Numbered from the stretch's first letter, positions 23,922-33,609 are shown. The stretch is 64,000 nt of DNA from Microbacterium sp. PM5 (GCF_003293595.1 NZ_CP022162.1:651737-715736), one strand, 5' to 3'. The notes: generated from the sequence alone by a model not told the origin. Made by a program: numbers and translations.

Positions 23922-26788
23922 ACACGGCGCCCTTCCGCGATCGGCACATCGGCACGGACGCCTCCGCGCAGGCGGAGATGCTGCAGGCGCTCGGCTACGA
24001 GACCGTGACCGCCCTCGTCGAGCGAGCGGTCCCGGCATCCATCCATGCCGCACCCGTCGCCGACAGCGCGATCCCTTTCGCTGCCACCGAGGCCGAAGCG
24101 CTCGCCGAGCTGCGCGAACTCGCGTCGCAGAACCGACCCGCGCGCGCCATGATCGGCCTGGGATACTACGACACGCTGACGCCGTCGGTGATCGCGCGGA
24201 ACGTCTTCGAGAACCCCTCCTGGTACACGGCCTACACCCCGTACCAGCCGGAGATCTCTCAAGGACGGCTCGAGGCCCTCATCAACTTCCAGACGATGGT
24301 CACCGATCTCACCGGCCTTGCGACCGCGAACGCCTCGATGCTCGACGAGGCGACCGCTGTCGTCGAGGGGATGCTGGTCGCGCGCCGCGCCTCGAAGTCG
24401 GCCTCGAACGTCTTCCTCGTGGATGCCGACGCGCTGCCGCAGACGAAGGCGTTGCTCGCTCATCGTGCGGCGGCGCTCGGGATCGAGATCGTCGAGGTCG
24501 ACTTCTCCGCGGAGACCGCGCGTGTGGAGGTCGCGGCGTTCGGTGCCTTCGTGCAGTACCCCGGTGCCTCCGGACGGGTGTGGGATCCCTCGGCCGTCAT
24601 CGGGAGCGTGCAGGAGCAGGGCGGGCTCGTCGTCGTCGCGGCGGACCTGCTGGCGCTGACGCTGCTGCGCTCGCCCGGCTCTCTCGGCGCCGACATCGCC
24701 GTGGGCACCACGCAACGTTTCGGCGTGCCGATGGGCTTCGGCGGTCCGCACGCCGGATACATGGCCGTCAGGTCCGGTCTCGAGCGCCAGCTGCCGGGGC
24801 GGCTGGTCGGCGTTTCGGTGGATGCCGAGGGGCGCCCGGCGTACCGCCTGTCGCTGCAGACCAGAGAGCAGCACATCCGTCGCGAGAAGGCGACCTCGAA
24901 CATCTGCACCGCGCAGGTGCTCCTCGCCGTCATGGCGTCGATGTACGCCGTCTATCACGGTCCGCACGGTCTGCGTCGCATCGCCGATGAGGTCGCGGGC
25001 AAGGCGCACCTGCTGCGTGACTGGCTGGTCGAAGCCGGCAACGAGATGCTTCACGACGACTTCTTCGACACCATCGTCGTGTCGGTGCCCGGCCGCGCCG
25101 GCGAGATCGTGGACGCGGCGCGGGAGCGCGGGTTCCAGCTGTGGTTCCGCGACAGTGACAGCGTCGGCATCTCCGTCGACGAGGCGACGACGGTCAGCGA
25201 ACTACATGTGCTCGCCCAGGTCTTCGGTGGCCGCGCGCAGCGGGCCTTCGGGTGGACCGGCGGAGGCGGCGCCCCGTCGCTGCCCGAGTCGCTGCGGCGC
25301 GCGGACGAGTTCCTGACGCACCCCGTCTTCCACGCTCACCACTCGGAGACGGCGATGATGCGCTATCTCAAGCAGTTGGCCGACCGGGACTACGCTCTCG
25401 ATCGCGGCATGATCCCGCTCGGATCCTGCACGATGAAGCTGAACGCGGCGACCGAGATGGCGGCGGTGTCGTGGCCCGAGTTCTCCCGCGTTCACCCGTT
25501 CGCACCGATCGAGGATGTCGCGGGCTACCTGGTGCTCATCGAGCAGCTCGAGTCGTGGCTGGCGGAGATCACCGGGTACGACGCCGTCTCCTTGCAGCCC
25601 AACGCCGGCTCACAGGGCGAGCTGGCGGGGCTGCTCGCGATCCGCGGCTACCACCACTCCCGCGGCGATGAGCAGCGTGACGTCTGCCTCATCCCCTCCT
25701 CTGCCCACGGCACCAACGCGGCATCCGCCGTCCTCGCCGGCATGAGGGTCGTCGTCGTCGCGTGTGACGAAGCCGGCAACGTCGACCTCGCCGACCTGCG
25801 CGCCAAGATCGCCGCACACGCAGAGGCGCTCGCCGCTCTGATGATCACGTACCCCTCGACGCACGGCGTCTACGAACAGGACGTCGTGAACATCACCGCC
25901 GCGGTGCACGACGCCGGCGGTCAGGTGTACGTCGACGGAGCCAACATGAACGCGCTGGTCGGATTCGCCCGGTTCGGCGACCTGGGCGGCGACGTCTCGC
26001 ACCTGAACCTGCACAAGACGTTCGCCATCCCGCACGGCGGCGGCGGACCGGGCGTCGGCCCCGTCGCCGCGAAGGCGCACCTCGCGCCGTTCCTTCCCTC
26101 GCACCCGCTGGCCCAGCGCGCCGAGCACGCAGGCGGGTTCGTCTTCGACGGCGGACCGATCTCGGCCGCGCCCTACGGCTCGGCATCCATTCTGCCGATC
26201 TCGTGGGCGTACATCCGCATGATGGGTGCGGAGGGGCTGCGGGAGGCGACCGGGGCGGCCGTGCTCGCGGCGAACTACATCGCCGTGCGCCTTCGAGAGC
26301 ACTACCCGGTGCTGTACGCGGGGGAGGACGGTCTCGTCGCGCACGAGTGCATCCTCGACCTGCGACCCCTGAAAGAAGCGACCGGCGTGAGCGTGGACGA
26401 CGTCGCCAAGCGCCTGATCGACTACGGGTTCCACGCGCCCACGATGTCCTTCCCGGTGGCGGGCACGCTGATGGTCGAGCCGACCGAGTCGGAGGACCTG
26501 AGCGAGATCGAGCGATTCATCGAGGCCATGATCGCGATCCGGGCCGAGGCGGATGCCGTGGCATCCGGCACCTGGCCCGCCGATGACAATCCGCTGGTGA
26601 ACGCGCCGCACACCGCCGAGGCGGCGATCGCGGGGGAGTGGACGCATCCGTATCCGCGCGAACTCGCCGTCTACCCCGTGCACAGCCTGGTGCGCACGAA
26701 GTACTGGCCCCCGGTCCGTCGGATCGACAACGCCTACGGCGACCGCAACCTCGTCTGCGCCTGCCCGCCCGTGGAGGCCTTCGCCTAG
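23918..26788 (+). CDS. gcvP: Glycine dehydrogenase (decarboxylating), P-protein
   Basis: A 956-residue single-chain P-protein that decarboxylates glycine on PLP and loads GcvH. The start is the GTG at 23918, overlapping the gcvH stop (GTGA). The N-terminal half has the inactive-domain pattern ([19 protein letters not shown]); the C-terminal half has the glycine-rich loop and the PLP lysine in [17 protein letters not shown] (about residue 700). Full length for the single-chain form. The palindrome cluster that follows probably ends transcription. Confidence 0.97.
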   Translation: MNTAPFRDRHIGTDASAQAEMLQALGYETVTALVERAVPASIHAAPVADSAIPFAATEAEALAELRELASQNRPARAMIGLGYYDTLTPSVIARNVFENPSWYTAYTPYQPEISQGRLEALINFQTMVTDLTGLATANASMLDEATAVVEGMLVARRASKSASNVFLVDADALPQTKALLAHRAAALGIEIVEVDFSAETARVEVAAFGAFVQYPGASGRVWDPSAVIGSVQEQGGLVVVAADLLALTLLRSPGSLGADIAVGTTQRFGVPMGFGGPHAGYMAVRSGLERQLPGRLVGVSVDAEGRPAYRLSLQTREQHIRREKATSNICTAQVLLAVMASMYAVYHGPHGLRRIADEVAGKAHLLRDWLVEAGNEMLHDDFFDTIVVSVPGRAGEIVDAARERGFQLWFRDSDSVGISVDEATTVSELHVLAQVFGGRAQRAFGWTGGGGAPSLPESLRRADEFLTHPVFHAHHSETAMMRYLKQLADRDYALDRGMIPLGSCTMKLNAATEMAAVSWPEFSRVHPFAPIEDVAGYLVLIEQLESWLAEITGYDAVSLQPNAGSQGELAGLLAIRGYHHSRGDEQRDVCLIPSSAHGTNAASAVLAGMRVVVVACDEAGNVDLADLRAKIAAHAEALAALMITYPSTHGVYEQDVVNITAAVHDAGGQVYVDGANMNALVGFARFGDLGGDVSHLNLHKTFAIPHGGGGPGVGPVAAKAHLAPFLPSHPLAQRAEHAGGFVFDGGPISAAPYGSASILPISWAYIRMMGAEGLREATGAAVLAANYIAVRLREHYPVLYAGEDGLVAHECILDLRPLKEATGVSVDDVAKRLIDYGFHAPTMSFPVAGTLMVEPTESEDLSEIERFIEAMIAIRAEADAVASGTWPADDNPLVNAPHTAEAAIAGEWTHPYPRELAVYPVHSLVRTKYWPPVRRIDNAYGDRNLVCACPPVEAFA

Positions 26789-26825
26789 CCCCGAGCGGTC
26801 CGCGCGGTCTCGCGGTCCGTGTGGC

Positions 26826-26898
26826 CCGCGAGACACGCGTTCCGCACCGAGACACCGATGCACACCCGGTGTCTCGGTGCGGGGGCGGTGTCTCGCGG
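26826..26898. repeat. Nested palindrome, copy A
   Basis: Outer arms CCGCGAGACAC (26826-26836) and GTGTCTCGCGG (26888-26898) enclose an inner 16-bp perfect stem (26842-26857 with 26867-26882) around a nine-base loop. The same GAGACAC core appears in both stems. It lies between the convergent gcvP and AbiEi/DUF559-like genes and could terminate both. A second copy of the same plan lies at 28015-28083. Confidence 0.85.
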
Positions 26899-26923
26899 AC
26901 GGAGCGGACGGAGCGGACGGAGC
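26897..26923 (+). repeat. Three 9-bp direct repeats
   Basis: Three perfect copies of GGACGGAGC follow the outer arm of nested palindrome A. No function is evident. Confidence 0.85.
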
Positions 26924-26931
26924 GGGTGCGG

Positions 26932-27912
26932 TCACGGCAGGCCGCGGAGGGCGCGGTCGAGCGAACCCAGCAGCCCGAGATCGGGCTGTCGAACGAGAGT
27001 CAGCCCCGCCGACAACAGGATCGCGCGGAGTTGGCTCGGGGCGATCACGTCGGCCCACGTCCAGTGATGGACCGTGTGGACTCCGCGTCGCATCAGCCGC
27101 GCGTCCCGAGCACGCCGTTCGCGGAGTGCGACACGAGCGTCGCCCAAGGCGCCGCTGTACTTGAGGTCTCCGTCGGCCTCTCCCGCCACGAGATGGCCGT
27201 TGCGCAGCCATGCGAAGTCGACGCGGTCGTCCTCTCCCGGCTCGGGACCTCGCACCCATCGCTGCATCTCCGGAACAGGAAAACCGAGCGCCTCGATAAC
27301 CGTCGCGCTCACGGACTCCAGCGGCGACTCGGCAACCGCCGACGCGCGGTCGAACACGTCGCGTGCGCGACGGCGGCCTCGCGAGGAAGGGTGGGTCTCG
27401 CTCATCGCCCGCATGCAGCCGGTGGTGAGGTGCGGATCGGCCCGGAGTGCGGCATCGGCCGTCGCGCGGGCGACGGCGGGATGCCGTAGTCGTGCGGCAT
27501 CCACGGCGACTTCGGCACCTGTCGCGACGAGCACACCGCTCACGTCGTCGAACTGCGGCGGGCGTTCGGCGGCATGCAGCCGGACCTCCCCGACGGCATG
27601 CGTCGCTCGCGAGCCGAGGGCGACGGCATGGACGTGCGGCGGTTCGCCGAAGACGGGGAGCCCGCGGAGCGCGGCCGCGGACTCTCGTACGAAGACGACG
27701 TCGGGGTAGCACCGCGCAGCCGCATGGACGCGAACGAGATAGCGGTCCCATGGCGGCAGGTCCCGCCACAGCCGCGCCGGAGCGTAGACCCCGCGCATCA
27801 CGCGAACGAGCTCCCCGCGCCGCACCGCGCGATCGACGTGCGGCTCGCCGCCTCGCGTGATCAACGGCACCGGGCACTGTCGGACATCTGGCATAGCGAT
27901 CGCGGTTGGCAT
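26932..27912 (-). CDS. AbiEi-like N-terminus fused to DUF559/PD-(D/E)XK-like domain
   Basis: A 326-residue protein if started at ATG 27912; ATG 27894 is also possible. Residues about 18-90 resemble the AbiEi-type winged-helix region (RRGELVRVMRGVYAP, then FVRESAAALRGLP). Residues about 195-285 have the Vsr/DUF559 endonuclease-like pattern: SPLES with Glu199, VDFAW with Asp232, GEADGDLKYSG with Glu245, Asp247 and Lys251, and a final HHWTWADV. Such two-domain proteins are common in Actinobacteria and are often called type IV antitoxin-like, but no toxin gene is adjacent. A DNA-binding or nuclease role is plausible and unproven. Nested palindromes flank it on both sides. Confidence 0.8.
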   Translation of the reverse strand: MPTAIAMPDVRQCPVPLITRGGEPHVDRAVRRGELVRVMRGVYAPARLWRDLPPWDRYLVRVHAAARCYPDVVFVRESAAALRGLPVFGEPPHVHAVALGSRATHAVGEVRLHAAERPPQFDDVSGVLVATGAEVAVDAARLRHPAVARATADAALRADPHLTTGCMRAMSETHPSSRGRRRARDVFDRASAVAESPLESVSATVIEALGFPVPEMQRWVRGPEPGEDDRVDFAWLRNGHLVAGEADGDLKYSGALGDARVALRERRARDARLMRRGVHTVHHWTWADVIAPSQLRAILLSAGLTLVRQPDLGLLGSLDRALRGLP

Positions 27913-28014
27913 GTCGCCATTGCACCCGGCGATGAGTTGCCGCCTCCGCTGCTCACCGCTTTCCGTGGGAGCCGCCACCGTCTCTCGATGTGGGGAGGAA
28001 CCCGTGCTCGCCCA

Positions 28015-28083
28015 GCGAGACACGGTCCGTGCACCGAAACACCGGTGTGCGGCGCGTGTCTCGGTGCGCCACGCGTGTCTCGC
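28015..28083. repeat. Nested palindrome, copy B
   Basis: Outer arms GCGAGACACG (28015-28024) and CGTGTCTCGC (28074-28083) enclose an inner pair GCACCGAAACAC (28031-28042) and GTGTCTCGGTGC (28056-28067) with one mismatch. Arm sequences and order match copy A at 26826-26898. It lies upstream of the AbiEi/DUF559-like gene and downstream of the CPBP protease gene, both of which are leftward. Confidence 0.8.
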
Positions 28084-28144
28084 GGACCGGGCGGTGGTCG
28101 GTGCGGGCCGGGCGGTGGCCGGCGCGGGAGCGTAGGGGGGTGGG

Positions 28145-28933
28145 TCAGGCGAAGACGCCGGGCCACCAGGCGGCGGCGAGCGGATAGCCGACGAAGGCGA
28201 TGACGTCGATGAGGGTGTGCGCGATCACCAGAGGCATCACGCGGCCCCAGCGCCGATAGACCCACCCGAACACGATGCCCATCACGATGTTGCCGGCGAT
28301 CGGTCCCCACCCTTGGTAGGCGTGATACGCGCCGCGCAGCGCCGCTGTGGACAGGATGATCGTCCACGTTCCCCATCCGAGCCGCCGCAGACGATCGAAC
28401 AGGTAGCCGATGAAGATGACCTCTTCGGTGAGGCCGGCCCGCACGGCTGCCAGCAGGAGCAACGGAATCGTCCACCATGACGAGTCGAGTGGTGCGGCGT
28501 CGACCTGCACGGTGATCCCCAGCGCGCGACCGGCGACGTAGAGGCCGAGACCCGGGATGCCGATGACGGCGACGAGCAGCACGCCCGCACCCAGATCCCG
28601 CCCGAGAACCCGGAAATCCAAGCCGATGCGACGGAACGCCGAGATCCCGGGCTCCCACAGCAGGTAGATCGCCAGTGCGATGGGGGCGAACGCGAAGAAC
28701 TGGGCCAGGAACTGGTTGAGGACATCCCAGAACTGGGCGGCGTTCGCGCCCGGGTTCAGCGAGGTCGACTGGTCTCCCAAGGCCTGGTCGCGCGTCAGCG
28801 CCTGCACGAGCGCGAGCACCGAGGACAGCGCCGAGCGCCCGACCGACAGAGCGAGCACAATGCTGATCTCCCACCACAACCGGGCGCGCGTGCCCCTCAG
28901 TCTTGGCAGTTCGGCGGCCTCGGAATCGATCAC
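28145..28933 (-). CDS. CPBP family intramembrane glutamic protease
   Basis: A 262-residue polytopic membrane protein starting at GTG 28933. The CPBP/Abi motifs are present: GLTEEVIFIGYLF with the paired glutamates, AYHAYQGWGPIAGN with the first His, and PLVIAHTLIDVIAF with the second His. Relatives include type II CAAX prenyl endopeptidases and bacteriocin self-immunity proteins. The target is unknown. Divergent from the opp operon. Confidence 0.9.
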   Translation of the reverse strand: MIDSEAAELPRLRGTRARLWWEISIVLALSVGRSALSSVLALVQALTRDQALGDQSTSLNPGANAAQFWDVLNQFLAQFFAFAPIALAIYLLWEPGISAFRRIGLDFRVLGRDLGAGVLLVAVIGIPGLGLYVAGRALGITVQVDAAPLDSSWWTIPLLLLAAVRAGLTEEVIFIGYLFDRLRRLGWGTWTIILSTAALRGAYHAYQGWGPIAGNIVMGIVFGWVYRRWGRVMPLVIAHTLIDVIAFVGYPLAAAWWPGVFA

Positions 28934-28997
28934 CTTGTCAGATTGCCATATCGGCCCTGAACTGAGTTAAGGGTCTGTAACGTTTTCCCTAACGGTT

Positions 28998-29025
28998 TTG
29001 ATCAACGCTGATCAGAACTTATGGT
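28998..29025 (+). promoter_or_regulatory. Promoter of the oligopeptide transporter operon
   Basis: TTGATC and TATGGT are spaced by 16 bases, giving an mRNA leader of about 60 bases. The -35 box overlaps one of two TGATCA palindromes separated by ACGC, a possible regulator site. A GGGTG/CACCC stem lies in the leader at 29043-29055. Confidence 0.6.
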
Positions 29026-29088
29026 TTCGGTATCCGCGCCGTGGGTGTTTCACCCGCCTGCGCATCCATCCCTTACCCAGGAGGAAAA

Positions 29089-30876
29089 TTGAAGAAGTCA
29101 CGCTGGGGAGCACTTGCCGCGGTCACCGCGGCCGGCGCCCTCGCCCTGACGGGCTGCACGGCCAGCGGCGGCGGCAACGCCACCAACGCTGCGCCGACCG
29201 GTGGCACCGTCACGATGGCCATCGTGAACGACCTGACGTCGCTGAACAGCAACACGCCGCAGGGCAACCTGGACACCAACGGTCAGTACGTCTACCTGAC
29301 CACGGGCGGGTTCTTCTACCCGGACAACAGCTTCAACCTCGTCAAGGACGAGTCGTTCGGCACGTACGAGAAGACCTCGGACGACCCGCTGACCGTGAAG
29401 TACACGCTCAAGAAGGACCTGAAGTGGTCCGACGGCGAGCCGATCACGGCCGACGACATGGTGCTCGCGTGGGCGATCGCCTCGGGCCACTACGATGACG
29501 CGACCACCGACGCGGACGGCAACGTCACGGGTGGCACGCAGTACTTCCAGATCGCGGGTTCGACGGCGGGCATCAACTCGACCGACTTCCCCGAGGTGGG
29601 CGACGACAACACGTCGATCACGCTGAAGTACTCCGAGCCCTACGTGGACTGGGAGATCTTCAACCCCATCGCGCAGCCCGCGCACGTCGTGGCCAAGAAG
29701 GCCGGCCTCTCCTCGGCCGCTGACCTGACGAAGCTCCTCCAGGGTCTGCCCAAGGGCGACCCGAAGGCTCCCGTCGCCGCGAACGACACCCTGAAGAAGG
29801 CTGCGGACTTCGTCAACACGGGCTACGACATCACGTCGTTCCCGACCGACAAGGACCTCCTGGTCACCTCGGGCCCGTGGGTGCTCTCGGCCTGGACGCC
29901 GGGTCAGTCGCTCACGTTCGAGCACAACCCCAACTACAAGGGCAACCTCGCGCCGAAGATCGACAAGCTCGTCATGCGTGTCATCGGCGACGCCGCCGCG
30001 CAGGTCACGGCTCTGCAGAACGGCGAGGTCGACCTCGTCTACCCGCAGGCATCCGCCGACACGAAGAAGTCGCTCGAGGCCGTCTCGGGTGCTCAGGTCA
30101 TGACCGGTGACCAGGTCTCCTACGACCACCTCGACCTGAACTTCGGCTCCGAGGTGTTCAAGGACCCGACCGTCCGCGAGGCCTTCCTCCTGACGGTTCC
30201 GCGTCAGCAGATCCTCGACGCGATCGTGACGCCGGTCAACCCCGACGCCAAGGTCCTCGACTCGCAGATCTGGCTGCCCAGCCAGTCGGAGTACGCGACC
30301 ACGGTCGCTCAGAACGGCTCGGACAAGTACGACCCGTCCAAGCTCGACGACAACATCGCGAAGGCCAAGGAGCTCCTCGCCGGCAAGACGCCGACCGTGA
30401 AGATCCTCTACAACACGAAGAACCCGAACCGCGTGGACGAGTTCCAGGCGATCCAGTCCTCCGCGGCCAAGGCCGGCTTCCAGGTCGTCGACGGTGGCGA
30501 CCCCAAGTGGTCGACCCTGCTGTCGGCGGGCAACTACGACGCGTCGCTGTTCGGCTGGATCTCCCCGGGTATCGGCACGGCGCAGATCCCGCAGCTGTTC
30601 TCGACCGACGGTGGTGGAAACTACAACAAGTTCACCGCTGCCAACGACGACGCGATCGCGTCGCAGACCACGGTTGACAAGGACAAGCTGACGCAGCTCC
30701 TCCTGAACATCGACAAGACGGCGTTCACCGAGGGCTACGGCCTGCCCCTCTTCCAGGCGCCCGGCATCTACGGCGTCTCCAGCAAGCTGGACGGCGTCAA
30801 GTACATGGGCAACCAGACCGGTCCGATCTGGAACAACTGGGAGTGGTCCGTCAAGCAGAGCACCAACACCAAGTAG
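29089..30876 (+). CDS. oppA: Oligopeptide ABC transporter substrate-binding lipoprotein
   Basis: A 595-residue family 5 binding protein. The start is almost certainly the TTG at 29089: AGGAGG lies five bases upstream, and reading from it gives a clean lipoprotein signal MKKSRWGALAAVTAAGALAL-TGC with lipidated Cys23. Earlier starts would place 16 residues before that signal. The body shows LTVKYTLKKDLKWSDGEPITADD and DLLVTSGPWVLSAW typical of OppA/DppA. A stem-loop separates it from the permease genes, probably keeping its dose high. Confidence 0.93.
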   Translation: MKKSRWGALAAVTAAGALALTGCTASGGGNATNAAPTGGTVTMAIVNDLTSLNSNTPQGNLDTNGQYVYLTTGGFFYPDNSFNLVKDESFGTYEKTSDDPLTVKYTLKKDLKWSDGEPITADDMVLAWAIASGHYDDATTDADGNVTGGTQYFQIAGSTAGINSTDFPEVGDDNTSITLKYSEPYVDWEIFNPIAQPAHVVAKKAGLSSAADLTKLLQGLPKGDPKAPVAANDTLKKAADFVNTGYDITSFPTDKDLLVTSGPWVLSAWTPGQSLTFEHNPNYKGNLAPKIDKLVMRVIGDAAAQVTALQNGEVDLVYPQASADTKKSLEAVSGAQVMTGDQVSYDHLDLNFGSEVFKDPTVREAFLLTVPRQQILDAIVTPVNPDAKVLDSQIWLPSQSEYATTVAQNGSDKYDPSKLDDNIAKAKELLAGKTPTVKILYNTKNPNRVDEFQAIQSSAAKAGFQVVDGGDPKWSTLLSAGNYDASLFGWISPGIGTAQIPQLFSTDGGGNYNKFTAANDDAIASQTTVDKDKLTQLLLNIDKTAFTEGYGLPLFQAPGIYGVSSKLDGVKYMGNQTGPIWNNWEWSVKQSTNTK

Positions 30877-30883
30877 TACCCAC

Positions 30884-30927
30884 GCCAGGGTGGCGTCTAC
30901 GGTAGATCCCGAAGGCGCCACCCTGGC
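30884..30927 (+). terminator. Stem-loop between binding protein and permease genes
   Basis: A perfect 12-bp stem (30884-30895 with 30916-30927) has a 20-base loop that itself can form TCTAC/GTAGA. It lacks a T-tract and lies between oppA and oppB, where partial termination or 3'-end protection commonly gives more binding protein than membrane subunits. Confidence 0.7.
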
Positions 30928-31003
30928 CCCTGTCTGTCAACCGATGGGCAAGGCGATCGCAACCCGATGCCGCCCGCCCGTCGCACGTCGAAGTGAGTGA
31001 CCT

Positions 31004-32539
31004 TTGGTCGGTTTCATTCTCCGTAGGGTCGGTGTGTCGATCCTCATCCTCCTCGCGGCATCCTTCGTGATGTTCAATCTGGTCGCTCTGTCGACGGATC
31101 CGCTCGAGGACCTCCGCTCTTCCAACAACCCGAACAAGCAGCAGCTGATCGAAGCGCGAATTCAGCTCGCCAACCTGGACGTCGCGCCTCCGCTTCGCTG
31201 GGCGATGTGGGTCGGCGGCGCCGCCAAGTGCCTCATCCCCTTCGCGAACGCCTGCGACCTGGGCACCACCTTCCAGGGTGCCCCCGTCACCGACGTCCTG
31301 CCGATCGCGATGGTGTCCACCATCCAGATGGTCACGGCGGCCCTGCTGCTGGCCATCCTCTTCGGCATCTCGACCGGAATCCTTTCTGCGCTGCGTGAGA
31401 ACAGCGGCTTCGACGTGTCGTTCACCGTCCTCAGCCTGTTCCTCTACTCCCTGCCGTCCTTCCTGGCCGCCGCGCTTCTCAAGAACTTCGTCGCCATCGG
31501 CTTCAACGACTTCCTGCAAGACCCCGTCATCCCCATCGTCGTCGCGGTGATCGTCGGGATCGTGGTGGCCTTGATCGTGCAGGCGGTCGTCGGCGGTGAC
31601 ACCCGCCGTCGCCTCACGTCCGGGGGCACGAGCTTCGTGCTCACCACGGGCCTGCTCATCTACATGAGCGTCACCGGCTGGTTCCTCACGCCCGGGTTCG
31701 GCCCGGTCGGCGTCATCGTGCTGAGCGCAGGTGCCGCCCTCGGTGTGACCGTGCTGATCGCCGGCATCCACCAGCGCCGCGCGTTGCTGACGGCCGGCAT
31801 CGTCGCCGTCGCCGGAATCATCAGCTACTTCGCGCTGCAGGGTCTGTTCGACGTGTCCACGTTCGCGACCATCGGCATTCTCTTCGTCGTGGCGCTGGCG
31901 GTCGGTTTCGCGGCCGGCTTCTTCGTCGGCGGAGACGACCGCTCCCAGAACATGCGCATCGGTGTTCTGGTCGCCGTGATCATCAGCGTCATCATTCTCA
32001 TCGACCGCTTCATGCAGTCCTTCCCCGGCTACATGGAGGACATGAACGGACGCCCGATCGCCACCGTGGGCTCCTCGACGCCGGGATACGCTCCCGACAA
32101 CATGTGGCGCGTCGGTCTGGACGTCTTCTTCCACCTGCTGCTTCCGACGATCTCGCTGCTGACGATCTCGTTCGCGGGGTACACGCGTTATGCCCGCGCC
32201 GGCATGATCGAGGTGCTCAGCCAGGACTACGTGCGCACCGCTCGCGCCAAGGGCATGCCCGAGCGGGTGGTGGTCGTCCGCCACGCATTCCGCAACGTGC
32301 TGATCCCGATCACGACGCTCGTGGCGACCGACCTCGGCGGGCTGCTCGGTGGAGCCATCATCACGGAGTTCATCTTCGCGATTCCCGGTATGGGTGCCCT
32401 CTTCCAGCGCTCGCTGGGTCCCGGTGACCTGTACCCGGTGATGGGCTACTTCATCGTCATCGCCTTCATGGCCATTCTGTTCAACTTCCTTGCCGATCTC
32501 GCGTACGCGGCACTCGACCCGAGAGTGAGGGTGCGCTGA
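31004..32539 (+). CDS. oppB: Oligopeptide ABC transporter permease, extended OppB/DppB
   Basis: A 511-residue permease. The TTG at 31004 is the first possible start (an in-frame TGA lies two codons upstream) and gives the family-typical N-terminus MVGFILRRVGVSILILLAASFVMF. The EAA coupling loop TRYARAGMIEVLSQDYVRTARAKGMPERVVVVRHAFRNVLIPI lies near 390-435. OppB is usually about 310-340 residues; here roughly 170 extra residues with several added membrane helices lie between about 175 and 350. It pairs with OppC, whose gene overlaps by one base. Confidence 0.92.
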   Translation: MVGFILRRVGVSILILLAASFVMFNLVALSTDPLEDLRSSNNPNKQQLIEARIQLANLDVAPPLRWAMWVGGAAKCLIPFANACDLGTTFQGAPVTDVLPIAMVSTIQMVTAALLLAILFGISTGILSALRENSGFDVSFTVLSLFLYSLPSFLAAALLKNFVAIGFNDFLQDPVIPIVVAVIVGIVVALIVQAVVGGDTRRRLTSGGTSFVLTTGLLIYMSVTGWFLTPGFGPVGVIVLSAGAALGVTVLIAGIHQRRALLTAGIVAVAGIISYFALQGLFDVSTFATIGILFVVALAVGFAAGFFVGGDDRSQNMRIGVLVAVIISVIILIDRFMQSFPGYMEDMNGRPIATVGSSTPGYAPDNMWRVGLDVFFHLLLPTISLLTISFAGYTRYARAGMIEVLSQDYVRTARAKGMPERVVVVRHAFRNVLIPITTLVATDLGGLLGGAIITEFIFAIPGMGALFQRSLGPGDLYPVMGYFIVIAFMAILFNFLADLAYAALDPRVRVR

Positions 32540-33597
32540 TGTCCAGCACCATCTCCGAAACCCCCGGCGACGTCGAAGAGCGCTCGATCAGTCAGAGCCG
32601 GATCATCTGGCGCCGTTTCCTCTCCCAGAAGGTCGGCCTCATCGCCGCCATCGTCCTGCTGGCAGTCGTGGCCTTCGCCACGAGCGCCGTCGGGCTCGGC
32701 CCGATTCCCGGCTGGTGGAAGTACAACTGGTACGACCTGTCGAACAGCGTCAACGGCGGAGAGCCGACTCTGAGCCTGTTCCCGTTCTCGCTCGGCGACC
32801 ACCCCTTCGGTCAGGACCGCATCGGGCGCGACTATTTCGCGATGACCATGCGCGGCATCCAGAACTCGTTCGTGGCCATGGTGCTGATCACGGGCATCGC
32901 GCTGATCGTGGGTGTCACGGTGGGCGCGATCGCGGGCTACTTCCGCGGCTGGGTCGACGCGGTGCTCATGCGCCTGACCGACGTCTTCATCGTGATCCCC
33001 GCCATCGTGATCGCCGCCGTCGTCGGTAACTGGGCCGGCGCGGTCGGCGTATGGGTCTTGGGCTCGATGCTCGGGTTCTTCAGCTGGATGGTGATCGCGC
33101 GTCTCGTCCGCGGTGAGTTCCTCTCGCTGCGCGAACGGGAGTTCGTCGAGGCTGCCCGCGTGGCCGGCGCCTCCGATGCCCGCATCATCTTCCGGCACAT
33201 CCTTCCGAACGCGACCGGCGTGATCATCGTGTCGGGATCGCTCCTGGCAGCCGGTGCCATCCTGCTCGAGGCGGCGATCTCGCTTCTCGGCTACGGCATC
33301 CGCTCTCCTGACGTCTCGCTGGGTCTGCTCATCGGTGTCAACCAGTCGGCCTTCACTGTGCGGCCGTGGCTGTTCTGGTGGCCGGCGCTGTTCATCGTCA
33401 CGCTGGCACTGTCGGCGAACATCTTCGGCGATGCCCTCCGCGAGGCCTTCGACCCGCGCAGCCGTCGGTTCTCCCGTCGTCGCACGAAGGAGCGCGCCGA
33501 CGGTGTCGAGCCCGATGTCGCCGCTCCGACGAGCCTGATGGATGCCGCGGCGCAGAACCCGCGCACCGGCACGCCGACCCTGCAGGATCCGGAGTAA
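32539..33597 (+). CDS. oppC: Oligopeptide ABC transporter permease OppC/DppC
   Basis: A 352-residue permease. It has the OppC-type N-terminal tail before the first helix, FPFSLGDHPFGQDRIGRDYF, and the coupling loop REREFVEAARVAGASDARIIFRHILPNATG near 190-220. The C-terminal 45 residues are polar and variable. The ATG shares one base with the oppB stop. The expected ATPase gene does not follow directly; an opposite-strand gene intervenes. Confidence 0.94.
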   Translation: MSSTISETPGDVEERSISQSRIIWRRFLSQKVGLIAAIVLLAVVAFATSAVGLGPIPGWWKYNWYDLSNSVNGGEPTLSLFPFSLGDHPFGQDRIGRDYFAMTMRGIQNSFVAMVLITGIALIVGVTVGAIAGYFRGWVDAVLMRLTDVFIVIPAIVIAAVVGNWAGAVGVWVLGSMLGFFSWMVIARLVRGEFLSLREREFVEAARVAGASDARIIFRHILPNATGVIIVSGSLLAAGAILLEAAISLLGYGIRSPDVSLGLLIGVNQSAFTVRPWLFWWPALFIVTLALSANIFGDALREAFDPRSRRFSRRRTKERADGVEPDVAAPTSLMDAAAQNPRTGTPTLQDPE

Positions 33598-33609
33598 GAC
33601 CGGATGCCG

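Noticed and set aside
25610..27925. Long minus-strand open frame of 771 codons
   Set aside because: Antisense to gcvP and out of frame with the AbiEi/DUF559-like gene; low-complexity Arg/Gly/Asp composition.
26826..28083. Palindrome pair as an insertion sequence or transposon
   Set aside because: No transposase and no target-site duplication is visible; copies are short palindromes with no typical terminal-repeat structure.
30851..32284. Minus-strand open frame of 477 codons
   Set aside because: Antisense to oppB; His/Asp/Arg-rich with no recognisable domain.
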